In this document: one piece after another, positions 1 to 11,464 of the stretch
How positions within the stretch are numbered: the stretch's first letter is position 1
How the letters are laid out: every line of letters begins with the position of its first letter
Assembly: GCA_003013855.2 (NCBI GenBank)
Contig: ML058440.1
Span: forward strand, 1,674,001 to 1,738,000
DNA length: 64,000 nt
Direction of reading: 5' to 3'
DNA from: Liriodendron chinense
Taxonomy: Eukaryota; Streptophyta; Magnoliopsida; Magnoliales; Magnoliaceae
Position numbers and translations under genes: made by a program
Notes under the pieces: generated by a model
What the model was told of the DNA's origin: nothing
The model's input: only the letters and a program-made list of their open reading frames with translations
The model's database searches: none

Positions 1-636
1 CAATTCAGTACGCTTAGTAGATCCAAGCCTTTCATCTATAGGGCCTACAGTGGATAGGATGTATCCAAACCAAACGATTTGGGTCATCTAAGCCACTGAT
101 TGGAGGATTCCGCCAACTACAAATGCACAACTAGGGAAAAACTCCAGACTATTAATGATCAATGGGTTAAAAACCGAAGTGATCATCTGACTAATGTGAT
201 TTTTTGTATGCTATACATGGTAAAGTAGATGAACAGTTAGAATCCGTGCATGCCCTGCAAGTATTCTGGCCACCTAAGATGCAAATAACATGCAGCTACA
301 TTCTGGCTAGTCTCTCGGCCATGTGTGCAAGGCTCGGCCATTCATCTAGTCAGGTCCCAATATGAACATCATGGTGTAAAAATTTGGCTTTGGCACATCA
401 TATCATTTACCACCGATATAGGGTAGTACAGTCCAGTATCACCAGACATTAGGCTGTTTCGGGTCGATACAACCATGTCGTTCATGGATGACACTTGGTA
501 TGTACAGGTTTGAGATGATATTTTGAACCTTGATGAACATATATACCTTGGCTCAGAGGTAGTGGCGTGTATACATCTGCCTAATTGGAAACATCTCTCC
601 TTCCATTCCTAAAGGAGTGAAACCTGGTGTTAAAAG
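1..636. other. Intergenic DNA, nothing recognised
   Basis: No reading frame here resembles a known protein and no repeat structure was recognised. Short frames on both strands lack family motifs. Confidence 0.6.
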
Positions 637-1081
637 TGATGTGGGGGCATCTTTGTGCGGACATTTAAGGATGCACCGTATCTCCACACTGGGGTGGGAT
701 GGTCCACGAGGTGGGGCCGGTGAAATGTAGGATGGCCACGAGGTAGGACCCATTGTGGGATCATGCGATTCGGACACACGTACGACGTGGGGGTTGCCCA
801 CGGGGAGGACTCACCTGGGTTTACATGTGAGAGCCAGAATATAGGGATAAATTGGTGCTCCCCCAACAGCTCTAGGGCTTTTAGAGTGTTCGCCGGTTGT
901 TCGTTATCAAAGTGGTATCGGAGTGGGAGTCTAGTGTTCGAGTCTCTTCACCGATGTGGGTAGATGATGCGGGACATCTCGGTGCGGACATTCAAGGATG
1001 CACCGTATTTCCACACTGGGGTGAGACCCATTGTGGGACCATACAATTTGGGGACCTATGTGACGCGAGGGTTGCCCACAA
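637..1081 (+). mobile_element. Miniature LTR element (TRIM/SMART-like), 3' LTR truncated
   Basis: Two related blocks, one starting at 637 (TGATGTGGGGGCATCT...) and one at 965 (TGATGCGGGACATCTC...), share 'gtgcggacat', 'aaggatgcaccgtat' and 'ccacactgggg', and later 'acccattgtggga' and 'ggttgcccac'. The first block ends TTATCA at 909. It is followed at 913 by TGGTATCGGAG, which resembles the initiator-Met tRNA primer-binding site of plant LTR elements. A purine-rich tract (953-964) sits just before the second block. The internal region would be only about 55 bp, so the element cannot encode proteins. The second LTR has an internal deletion and stops near 1081; no target duplication was found. 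Inference from structure alone. Confidence 0.5.
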
Positions 1082-1840
1082 CATCTATTGAATTATATTG
1101 TTTATAAAAGGAACAACACTTGCGAGTGTAGAAAAATAAATGAATTTGAGAAGGTTTTCATTTTTTTTTCTTACATTCATTGAGAAGGAACTTATGAATA
1201 TATTTGAAAGGAATTGCCTTAAAAGTAAAATTACAATCAATTAAATACTAATCAAATCTAATAAAAAAGGAAATATAACTTTTTCTAATATTCAACCTTA
1301 AATTGGTGCACGAGGATCTGTACGTAACAGCCAAACTTATTGAGTAAAAGATGAAATTATAAGTTGCAACCAAAAGCTTTGATGAAAATGTCTGCAAGTT
1401 AATTGAGTGGTAGGCACATAAATAGTGTGTAGAACTTCAAGATGATATATTTTTTTTTTTTACAGACAAGGTAACAATCAATCTCCACATGAGATAAGTA
1501 TATCTGGCAAAAGAGTAGCAAAGAGGCGAGCCTTGTATTCCTTGACCTCTAGCTCTTATTTTTGTGAAGAAGAAAGCTCCTTTTTACTACTTCATGGAGA
1601 TAGGCAAATTGCGAAACAGACATAAATCTCTATGCATTATCTCTTGTTGCTCCTTTCATTTTCATTTTTGTTTTGCTTGTTTATTGCTGATATTTTCCAC
1701 AACAGTGCATTCAATAATCGGGCTGTAGATGTAACATTTGAATATGACAACCTGATATTTTTTCATTGCATACCGGATCTCCTCACAACGCAGGGCCCAC
1801 CTGATGAGGTGTGATAAATGGTTACAGAATCTCAAGCCCC
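1082..1840. other. AT-rich intergenic DNA upstream of the reductase gene
   Basis: Low-complexity A/T tracts and no recognisable coding content. The 3' end should contain the promoter of the gene starting at 1900. Confidence 0.6.
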
Positions 1841-1851
1841 TTTTATAAATA
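1841..1851 (+). promoter_or_regulatory. Candidate TATA box of the reductase gene
   Basis: The stretch 'ttttataaata' lies about 50 bp upstream of the ATG at 1900. The position suits a plant core promoter with a short 5' leader. Sequence match only. Confidence 0.45.
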
Positions 1852-1899
1852 CATAAGAGAAGGAATGGGAGTGAGCACTGGGGTTGTGAGTGAAAAAGA

Positions 1900-4800
1900 A
1901 TGCAGAAGGCATGGTTCTACGAGGAATACGGCCCGAAAGAAGTCCTAAAGCTGGGAGACTTTCCCTTCCCAACTACTCTCCAACATAACCAACTGCTTGT
2001 GCAAGTCCGAGCTGCCGCTTTGAATCCCATCGATTCCAAGAGGCGCCAGCGTCCCATGTTCCCCACCGATTTTCCTGTAAGTTATTATTACAACACCATT
2101 CCTGGCACCTGTGCCCACGCGGCACACTTATAAGATATCCACGTGGCTTTCCAGGTGAGGGCCATCATGATCCTGCCCTGGCCCAAAAATCAGGCAGATG
2201 CGATAGAAGTGAACTGTGAGGATTAAAAAAAAAAAATGATTGGGCCCAGATTTGTGAACCAGGGCACATTCATTGTGGCCCAGAATCAACAATTCCAAAA
2301 TTCCAAACGTGCCAACCTGGTTCGGCCCACCTTGATATGTGGTTCAGAATTCTTACCTGTGCACATGTAGTTGTGTGTGGAAGTGTATGCGAAGGGCTTG
2401 GTGAAGCCTTTGGAGCTTTTATTTGGAATGCATTTGAATCCAAATCATAAGTCAACGTGATTTAGAATCCTCAGTAGTATTTGGCAACTTGTAATGAAAT
2501 GCATTAAGAATTCAAAAGTAAAAATTTATAGAAATTCTGTAATATATTTATAAGAATTTAATTATAATTATTAAATCAGCTTTAATTTTCTAATTTATTG
2601 AGTGTGTATATGTGTGTCTGTATTTGATATTTGATAGAATCATTGTACTAAGTCTACTGGAATATATACTTTAACAAAAAAAAAACAAATTTCGAAGTAT
2701 CAGGTTGGCCACAATTATAAAGATTACAAATATGTCTTGCCAATGTTTTTAACTATTGATTTATACTGTTAAGTTTGGACAATTGGGATTACCATATTGA
2801 TATGATTTAGTGATGTAGTTGATATTTTGATTGTTTTAGGTAGGCGTGTCAATGGGCCGGGCTTGGGGTCGGTCTCAGCCCGGATTTTACACTGTTTCGG
2901 GCCGGCCACCGGCCCTATTCAAAATTTTGATTTTTCAGGCCGGGCTGGCTCATTGACACCCCTAATTTCAGGTATCATTAGTGTGCCATGTGTAATGTAA
3001 ATTAGTAGCTCAGCGCCACCTTTGTTATAAGTTCAATTCTTTTGCCTTAAAAAAAAGAGCTAAAAGAGCATTTCACTTGGATTACAACGAAATCAATGTG
3101 AGATTTTAAAATACATTAAAGTTATGTATTTCATTTACTCCTAAATCTCCATTGCCAAACGACTTTTAAATCATGAATGTATTCAAATTCATCCAAACTG
3201 GTGTTGCCAAGTGACCCCAAGCCCAGTAGTAACAATACTATGATTAAAAAGGACATTAATTAAGATTAACCAGCCACCGGAAGGGGTGTGTTTTCACCCC
3301 AGATTGCATCTCGGGTGATGATCTGAACCATTCATGTTTTCATTGATGATCTAAACCATTCATTTTCTCATGATCGATCTGAGCCTAAGTTGTCACTGAG
3401 GCAATCTCATTTGAGTGTCCATGCATCATCCCATTTTAGCATAGCCCGTGTTCGTTGTGGAATGGAGGGTTTTAATATAATATGGCCCTCCGCATCACAG
3501 CTACCATGCATGCTGGCCTCTCACCGTTGGATGGCACACATGTCAGGCATAGTTTGAAAACCGAAAAAACTCAACTGGATGGGAACAGCTAGCACTCCCA
3601 AGCTCTTAACAACTCTGCCAGAGTCGACTCGACTCGACTCGGCTGAATTTTGAGTCCAGCTGAGTTTTCTGGTTTTTAAACTATGTAAGAGATGTGATCC
3701 ATTCATCAGATACCAAGGTACATGATATTTCAACAACCTGTAACACAAGGTCCGACTACTCGCCGGAGATGCAGGTAGTCCCTGGGTGCGACATGGCTGG
3801 GACCGTGGTTGCCAAAGGGGACAGCGTGTCTAAATTTGAAATCGGCGACGAGGTTTACGGCAACATCCAGGACTTCAATGCCCCTGGCCCACTTAAGCAG
3901 CTAGGGACACTGGCCGAGTACGTTGTGGTGGAGGAAAGCTTGGTAGCTACGAAGCCTGCTAATCTGACGTTTGAGGAAGCAGCCAGTTTGCCACTGGCGG
4001 TTCAGACTGCCATCGAAGGCTTTGAAACAGCTGGGTTCAAGGAGGGCCAGAGCATTTTTGTGGTCGGCGGTGCCGGGGGTGTTGGAACATTGGTTGTTCA
4101 GCTCGCCAAGCATTTCTATGGCGCTTCTCATGTCGCCGCAACCACGAGCACTCCGAAGGTGGATTTCGTTGAGAGCTTGGGAGCAGATACTGTCATCGAT
4201 TATACCAAGATCAAATATGAAGAGATTACTGAAAAGTTCGACGTCCTCTATGACACCATTGGTAGGTATAGATTACCTGGGAATGTGTATTAGGACCATC
4301 GATTTTCTGGGCCATGAGATATGTGGTCCATAGTCTTAAAATCAAAATGATCAAGTTATGATAGTCATCAGCTGGTCACTGTCTGACCTGTTTCTGAGGG
4401 AGCTTTAGGCCAAGCTAAATGGGTAGTGGATCAGGCCAGGGTTAGAAAAGGTAGCCCATTTAAGTGAATGGCTCAGGCTCAACTTGAACCCTACCCAACC
4501 CAGCCAGCCCATCAATAGGCTGGACGAGATGATCTGACCTAATTCGCCCAAAACCCAAAACATTTTAATAGATGATAAGTACTTTCGCATGCATCCATTA
4601 ATTGGGTAGGGATGGGCATGGGCGTGACCTTCAGCTCTAAATTCCATTCTAAAACCCAAGTGTGGCTGCACCGGGTCAAGTTGGGTCAGTCGAGCCCCAC
4701 CAATAACAATTAAATGAGTCAGGCCGGGCCACACAGTAAGCGGTTTAGTAAATGGGCTGCGCTCGGGCTGACCCAGACCCCATAACATGATCAGGATTGT

Positions 4801-5301
4801 TCAATCATCACAATTCAATGACTAGGCCATCCACTGGGTGGGCCACCAGTTCAACGGTCCTGATCACCATACATGGTGCAGACCAAACTTCATAACAGCA
4901 TTCCTTTTGAACTGTAATACTTCTTTTGATTGGTGTGCTATGATTCTTCAGGGGATTGCAAGAACTCGTTTGTAGTGGCGAAGGATGAGGCTCCCATCAT
5001 AGATATAACATGGCCACTGACGCATCCAAAGGCAATCTATTCGAGCTTGACGGTTAGTGGGGACAATCTAGAAAAGCTCAAGCCCTACTTAGAGACTGGG
5101 AAGCTGAAGGCTGTGATCGATCCCACTGGTCCATATCAGTTTAAGGACGTGATCGAAGCTTTTCGATATTTGGAGACTGGGCGAGCTAGAGGGAAAGTGG
5201 TTATCTCTCCCTTCCCTTCGTGGGCCCCACCTAGCTACGTTCCAACTGAGAACAACAACATTGCAACTGAATCGGTTGCTCTAAAGGCAGCCGTTTACTG
5301 A
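1900..5301 (+). CDS. 2-methylene-furan-3-one reductase-like / alkenal reductase (quinone oxidoreductase family), 3 exons
   Basis: Exons 1900-2076, 3775-4261 and 4952-5301 join at GT..AG junctions (phases 0 and 1) into 337 codons plus a TGA stop, with no break. The product belongs to the zinc-independent medium-chain dehydrogenase/reductase family: an N-terminal GroES-like domain (residues ~1-125, with AAALNPID and VPGCDMAG), then a Rossmann domain with the NADPH-binding loop GGAGGVG at 157-163, and the closing motifs LKAVIDPTGP and GKVVIS. Plant relatives reduce the alpha,beta-double bond of reactive enones and quinones with NADPH, including furaneol precursors and lipid-peroxide carbonyls. 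The N-terminus starts directly at the catalytic fold, so no plastid transit peptide is visible, unlike Arabidopsis AOR; a cytosolic location is inferred. About 27 residues follow the usual C-terminus (SWAPPSYVP onward). Intron 1 carries a small hAT-like MITE. Exact substrate unknown. Confidence 0.9.
2841..2964. mobile_element. Small hAT-like MITE in intron 1 of the reductase gene
   Basis: The 124-bp segment begins TAGGCGTGTCAATGGGCC and ends with the near inverted form (...CTCATTGACACCCCTA). Flanking 8-mers 'gttttagg' and 'atttcagg' match at 6 of 8 positions, consistent with an old 8-bp target duplication of hAT type. The interior is rich in 'gccgggc'. Non-coding. Confidence 0.6.
4385..4800. 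repeat. Degenerate 'gcccagcc/gggtcagg' repeat in intron 2 of the reductase gene
   Basis: The stretch is rich in 'aaatgggt', 'gggtcag' and 'ccagccca' modules like the subterminal parts of hAT-like elements elsewhere in the window. No clean termini were found, so it is probably an eroded element. Confidence 0.3.
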
Positions 5302-7756
5302 CTGGGTGCACCGTATGCATACACACAGAAACTGGAGTTCCTTAATGCACTGTATTATTTCTAATAGCCAATGGTTGAAAAATATGGGAGTGTATTGTAT
5401 CTATTCGTAATGTATGGCTCGCGATTGGATATTGACATTGCCCAATCGGATGGTCACAAGCATTCAGATGAGGGCTTGCAAAATGAACGGGGGAAGCATA
5501 AATTCCCTGAATAATCATTTCCGGCCGGAAGGCTTGACGCAAGGAAATAATTACTTGAATCCATAAAGCTTTTTCATTTTTCTGCTGTAACCGCATGTTT
5601 TATAGAGAAATTGACAGACAGCCCATTACAAAACATAATTTTAGTAGGAATTCATATACTATGCATCCTATAACTCTTCCATATCAAAAGTTATGGCCGA
5701 TTTATAATCTACCTTTTTTTGGTCAATCTATGTAAAGAATGTGCTTGAACCTCGCCCTTCGTTAAGTTGTCGTTATTCTACATCAAGGGTTTAGCTAAAT
5801 TCCCAAAAGTCCCCCCTCTCTCTACAAAGTAACAAAAAAGGCTGAGAAAAACCCCAATACATTCCCCCAGCCATTTCTCTCTCCTCACCAAACACCATTT
5901 TCTTCTTGCTATTGTTCCCCCATTCTCTATTATAGGCATCAGGCACTTGCAATGAAAAATAAGGGCCGGGCTTGGACAGAGCTTGGCCCAGCCCTAGACC
6001 GGCCCATTGACACAGAGATTCTAATTCACAATTTCTCAGTTTTAACAAAACAGAATCCAAGCCAACGACCCTAACCGTTTTCTTTCAATAATCCCTCGTT
6101 TAAGGAGAGCCCCACCAAATATATGGTTTGGGTCATTGAAAGAAACCCGGATTCAAAGGCTAGAGTTCTGATGTATCTTATTGCAGTACGATCGTCATGC
6201 ATTGGGATCAACCCTCTTGACCTTTTCGGTGGACATGGAGAGGATGATCCTTCGCTTCCACGTCACCGTAGCTTTCATGATAATTTCTTTCGTGCGCTGA
6301 TTAAGACCAGTAGACTGTGCAATGCCATTCGAGACGCCTCTTATTCAAGCGCAAATCACAAACGCACCATAGGTGCATCGCATCTTTGTGGGATCTGGGA
6401 CGTTTACAGGGAGGTCCTTACTGTTAATATTCATTTAAAAAAAAATCTTGTCAGTCCACTCATCATGTGGGCCACACGTGTGCAAATAAACGGATGGTTA
6501 GGGAATGAATAACAAAAGCTTTACAGTTCATGTAAATGTGCAACTCAACTCTGATAAGTGGATCAGCATGGTTTTTTGTGTGAGGACAAATCAGGTGATG
6601 GAACTCTCCAGATTGCAAAAGGTTGCCACATTCAATGTGTTTGTGCTTCCCACTTGAAGATGGGCATATGTAGAAGCAGCTTGCCTGGTGACTGAACCAC
6701 CTTGGGATATTCTTGGTGATCTAGTGTGGTGGGATTTGATTGAGACACGTGCCGCTATTAAAGATTGAGTCCACGCAAACCATAAAAGTTGCTTGGTCAA
6801 ATATGTACTTAACCAGGAGTTTGTCATGTTAGATCACCCCACTAAAAAAAAAGAAAAAAAAAAAAAAAAAACTTAATGTTTAAAAGTTGTCGGATGAGTA
6901 TGGTTGATTATTAGAAGAACCCCTTCAAAGTGTGCAAGAAAAGGTGTTTGACCAGTCCGACCGGTCGGCCTTTTGGGCAGTGGAAACATCGAAAGCCAGC
7001 AAAGGGCTCTAGACGTGTTTTTGATAGGTTCAACCGGTCGGACAGTGGTGTACCCCTCTCCTCCTTTCTGTATTTTCTTCATTTTCTTATTTGTTATTTT
7101 TTTATTTAGATTGTGACGTAGAGTTAAATGCTACACGACAGATTTGGGGAATTTAGCAGTGTTGGAAGGATACTTAAAACAACTCTGAAATTAATATTTC
7201 ATCCCTTTAATTATTATAAGATTAGGAGACTGTTTATGTTAAAAAAAAAGATCAGGCAATAAACTAATTCAAATATTCCATTCTGAAAGTTCTATTTTTT
7301 GGCTGTCCCCTTCCAAACTGAGACGCATTGTATAAACGGCTTGGATCATTGAAATATAATGCCAGAGACAAAACTAAAAGATTCTAACAAACCCCTGTTA
7401 GAAAACCGTGGTGGGAATTTGGACAATGGTAGAACCATATTTTTATACACGTGGCATGTTTATGCAACTGGTACAGTCATATAATGCACGGATGCGGATT
7501 GCGTCCAAACCGAGCTGTGGAGGGGCCACCGTGGTGTATTCCGTCCATTCAGGCTGAAGACATGAGACTAAAAATGTGCCTGATCCAACGCTTAGGTCAG
7601 CCGCACCAAAATATTGAGCTTGGTTGCATTAAATGCACCCAGCTTGGTTGCATTAAGTGCACCCAGCATTAAATGCAAGGGTCATGTATGGTGTGGCCTA
7701 CGTGAGCGTTGGATCTGCATGCATTAAAATTAATGATCTTTTATGGTCGGACTAAT
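5302..7756. other. 3' flank of the reductase gene and intergenic DNA
   Basis: A 'gggccgggctt ... gcccattgacac' stretch at 5965-6015 looks like half of a hAT-like MITE. A 129-codon frame at 6123-6512 (+) resembles no family I recognise and has no supporting signals. A run of about 20 A lies near 6850. A 24-bp unit (cttggttgcattaaatgcac...) is tandemly doubled at 7618-7665. Nothing else supportable. Confidence 0.5.
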
Positions 7757-8279
7757 CGGACTGCGAACGGTGTTACTCAGGACGCTCTTATTGTCCTGAG
7801 TAAACTCAGTTGGGTCCACTGTCAATGTATGTGGCTTATCTACACTGTCCATCCGTTTTTCTAGCCTCATTTTAACGGTTGAGCCCAAACTTAAAGTATA
7901 TGAATTGATCATACCGTAGGAAACCGTGGGAATAATAATTTCCACCGTTGAAACCTTCATAGGGCCCATAGTGATGTTTATTTGTCATCCAACCTGTTCA
8001 TAAGATCACAATGACATGGATGAAGGAAAAGCACAAATATCAACTTGATCGAAGACTTTTGTGACCTCCAAGAAAATTTCAATGGTACAGGTTCAATGCA
8101 CACTGCTTCCTGCGGTGTGGGCCACTTGAGTTTTGTATATGCTTAAATTTTTGTCTCAAGCCCGAAAATTATGTGTTAAAATGGATGGACGGAGTGGATA
8201 AAATTCATAAATCATGGTAGACCCCACAGAGTTTACTCAGTACGCTAAGCGTCCTGAGTAACTCCGTTCGCAATCCGCG
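7757..8279. mobile_element. Foldback MITE, Mutator-like family with GCGGATTG-type ends
   Basis: The left end (CGGACTGCGAACGGTGTTAC...) and the reverse complement of the right end (CGCGGATTGCGAACGGAGTTAC...) match over roughly 60 bp, including two 'ACTCAG' blocks. The interior contains the 'gtgatgtttatttgtcatcc' and 'gtgtgggccacttgag' modules found in other foldback elements of this window. No target duplication was identified, so the boundaries are approximate. Confidence 0.65.
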
Positions 8280-9000
8280 TCCTGTAAATACTATCTTTAT
8301 TAGGTCCTGATAGATGGACGGACCGGATTGATAACTTGATTCCCTGGTAGATTGCTTTAAAAAATCACCAGCAATTCCAAACACGCGTACGCATGCGCAG
8401 AGAAAGTAGCGGAGATTACCAAAAGATAGCAGCTGTGGAGAAAACGATGTTGAAGCAGGGAATTTCTGATACGGCCCGCATATTTTCACGGTATGCTTGG
8501 GTTTTCAATTCTGATGTGGGGTTTCTGAGTCGGTGATTGGTAATCGATGCTGTTGATCTGTTGCAGCCCACCGTGGATGGATTGTACCTCAAAAATCTCC
8601 TTCACATGATAATTTTAAACCATTTGATTTGTGGCCCACGGATAAACGGTTGACAAAAGAAATACGACAACGTTCCACATTGGACTGAAATAAGTTTCAA
8701 GATTGGTCGTTAAGATTTTTCAGTATGGGGAGGTTTTCCAGCATCTGCACGCAACAGACTGATGGTCTGGATTACGACCGTACATGAAGATGTACGGATG
8801 GTAGATCCAAACTCTCCAGATGGTGGGCCTCACAGTGATTCCTCTGGTGAACCACTTGGACCTATTGACACACCTAAATATATAAGACAAAAGAGGAATT
8901 TTTCTTTCGCATATCATGAGTTCTCTAAAGGTTCATCTCGCCAAAGCTTAGGGCCCATCCAAAAACAAAAAACACAGAGTCAATTCCTTCGAACTCTTCG
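8280..9000. other. Upstream region of the first P450 gene
   Basis: Contains a 'cacgcgtacgcatgcgcag' CG-rich patch near 8385. No gene or repeat with clear ends was recognised; probable promoter-containing DNA. Confidence 0.45.
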
Positions 9001-9010
9001 CTCTATATAC
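9001..9010 (+). promoter_or_regulatory. Candidate TATA box of P450 gene 1
   Basis: 'ctctatatac' lies about 65 bp upstream of the ATG at 9074. Position and sequence fit a core promoter; no transcript evidence. Confidence 0.4.
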
Positions 9011-9073
9011 TTGAGATGAGAAAGCTTCCATTTTCATTACTCGTCCATCTACTTTTCTCATCCAACCCCAGTC

Positions 9074-11428
9074 ATGGATTTTCTCTCCTCTCTTCTCATC
9101 TCAGCAGCAACTGCAGTCCTCCTTCTCTTCATCTCCTTCTCCATCTTCTTATTCAGAATCTACACAGGAAAATCAATCAACAGCTCTCTCTACCCTCCTG
9201 TAATGGGAACTGTCTATCACCAGTTCTTCTATTTCAACAGGCTCTATGATCAGAAAACCGACATCCTCCGTCGGCACCGTACGTTCCGTCTCCTTGGCCT
9301 GTCTCACAGCGCGGTGTACACGGCAGACCCACGGAACGTCGAGCATATCCTCAAGACCTCCTTCGAAGATTACTCCAAGGGAGAGTATGACTGCACCATC
9401 GTTAGGGACCTCTTCGGCGATGGTATCTTTGCCGTCGATGGTGATAAATGGCGCCAGCAGCGGAAGCTCGCTAGCTTCGAGTTCTCTACCAGAGTCTTGA
9501 GGGATTTCAGCTGCGGCGTGTTTCGGAAAAACGCTGCGAAATTGGCAGGAGTCGTCTCTGAGTTTGTGGCCACCAAACAGGCCTTTGATGTCCAAGTGAG
9601 TACTAAACAATCAGAAGGTTTTAAGAAAAAAAAGAAGAGAAAGTACTGATCAACAGTAACCAGTTGTAGGTTAGATCAGGATATCTGAGCCGTAGGGCTG
9701 TTGATGGGTACCTGGACCCACGGGTAACCAAGGGCCCGAACTGATTTCCTAATGGGTCCAGGTCTCGTTTGCCTGTTAAGAAATCGGGTTGGGTTCGAGT
9801 GTCATCTTTTTGGACCCAGTAAGAAAAAGGGTCTATCCTGTTGGGTTTTTATTTAAATAAAAAAAAAAATAATTAATTTCAAAAATAAAAGTTTATTTTT
9901 AATAAGTACATAAATATACTTATTATTAAAACTTTCCATAAAAGTTTAAATAGCCGGTTGGTAAGAGGAGGGGGTTTTGCTACTGGAACCAAGGTTCGAA
10001 TCTTCACAAGGACGGTGCGAAGCACCGTCCGCGCACGCGCGCGTGGCGTGGGCTGTAGGGCTGCTTGGGCGCTTTTTGGCGCTTTATTAGGCGCACTTTG
10101 CACTTCGCACGTACGCATCGTCGCAAGGAGCTAGCCTTGGCGGCAGTTATGCTGACTATAATCTGGATCCCACATGACAACAGTTTTGGGCTGTTGCATA
10201 ACTGTTTTTGTCTGAAAAGATACAGAAATAACTGCCACAAGAGAAAGGGTCATGTCCTTTCATGGCAGAATGTCTCTTGCATATGAAAGGGTGTGGATGT
10301 CTTGAAGAGGCACATGAGTCTCTCCAGAAAAGACATCATGACCCTTCAATTGCTATATATCCTGGATATCATAATCCAGAAGAATTAATGATTCTATCCA
10401 TTTCTCTGATCAAGCCATTCTCTTTCAGTATTATAAGATCTGACCTCTTACTGTGTTTTTTCTGGACGTATTTGAAGGCATATTGGTGTTATAACTAAAG
10501 ATCTGTTTAACACTTAAATGTGCAAAGTTTTGTGTTAAAATTCGGATTGAGAGTTCATTGTATCCTGAAGACAATTTGCAGATTTCCTTCATTTGCACTT
10601 GCTGGAATTACCAGAAAAAGGGCAGCAAATCTGTCTTGAGAAATTGACTATTCAAGTCAAGCCTTGAACCTGATAGATCTGACTTGGCCGTGTACTAAAT
10701 ATACAGGAGATTTAATACAACATATCCGGGTCTGTCTGGGGTCCATCAACTCGGAAGCGGATTGGCTGGTGCACCCTACACCAACTACGTTGTAGGGACG
10801 TGGCGGACGCAGAGCGAGTGCGCAGTCCTCGAGCACCGTGTTTGTACGAACGGTTCAAATAAGATTAAGGCTCCATGGACCCCACAATGATGTATTTCAT
10901 ATATCCAAACCGTCCATTCATTTGGCGAGATCATTTCAGTGCATTATACCTAAAATGAGTGATATCCAAAACTTAAGTGGACCACACCAGTAAAGGCAGT
11001 GGGGACAATGATTCTCACCGTTAAAACATACCCAGGGACCACCATGATGTTTATTTGTCATCCAAACTGTTCATAAGGTCACATGGACATGGATGAAGGG
11101 TGAAATCAAATATCAGACTGATCCAAAACTTCTGGGACCTCCGAGAAGGTTTCAATGGTATACGTTCAATCTCCCACTGCTTTCTGCATTGTGGTCCACT
11201 GGATCCTTGGATCTGTCGTATTTTTTTGGCTAAAGCCTTAAAATGATCCAAAACCATGGACGGACGGTTTTGATATAACAATTACCTCATGGTTGGACCC
11301 ACAAAACTTGAAGACGTCACTACACCAGCAACCTCACTGGTGTAGGGTGCACGGTGCACCAGCCAATCCGCGTCACCCATTTAAATGGGGCCAGTTCCGT
11401 TCAGGTTAGTTTTAATAATACTATTATA

Positions 11429-11464
<36 letters not shown>

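Noticed and set aside
6123..6512. 129-codon plus-strand open frame
   Set aside because: No family resemblance, no splice or promoter context, atypical composition for a conserved protein. Treated as chance.
10020..10110. CG-rich stretch with an 'acggtgcgaagcaccgt' hairpin, considered as a structured RNA
   Set aside because: A single short hairpin without flanking support; more simply part of a repeat in the intron.
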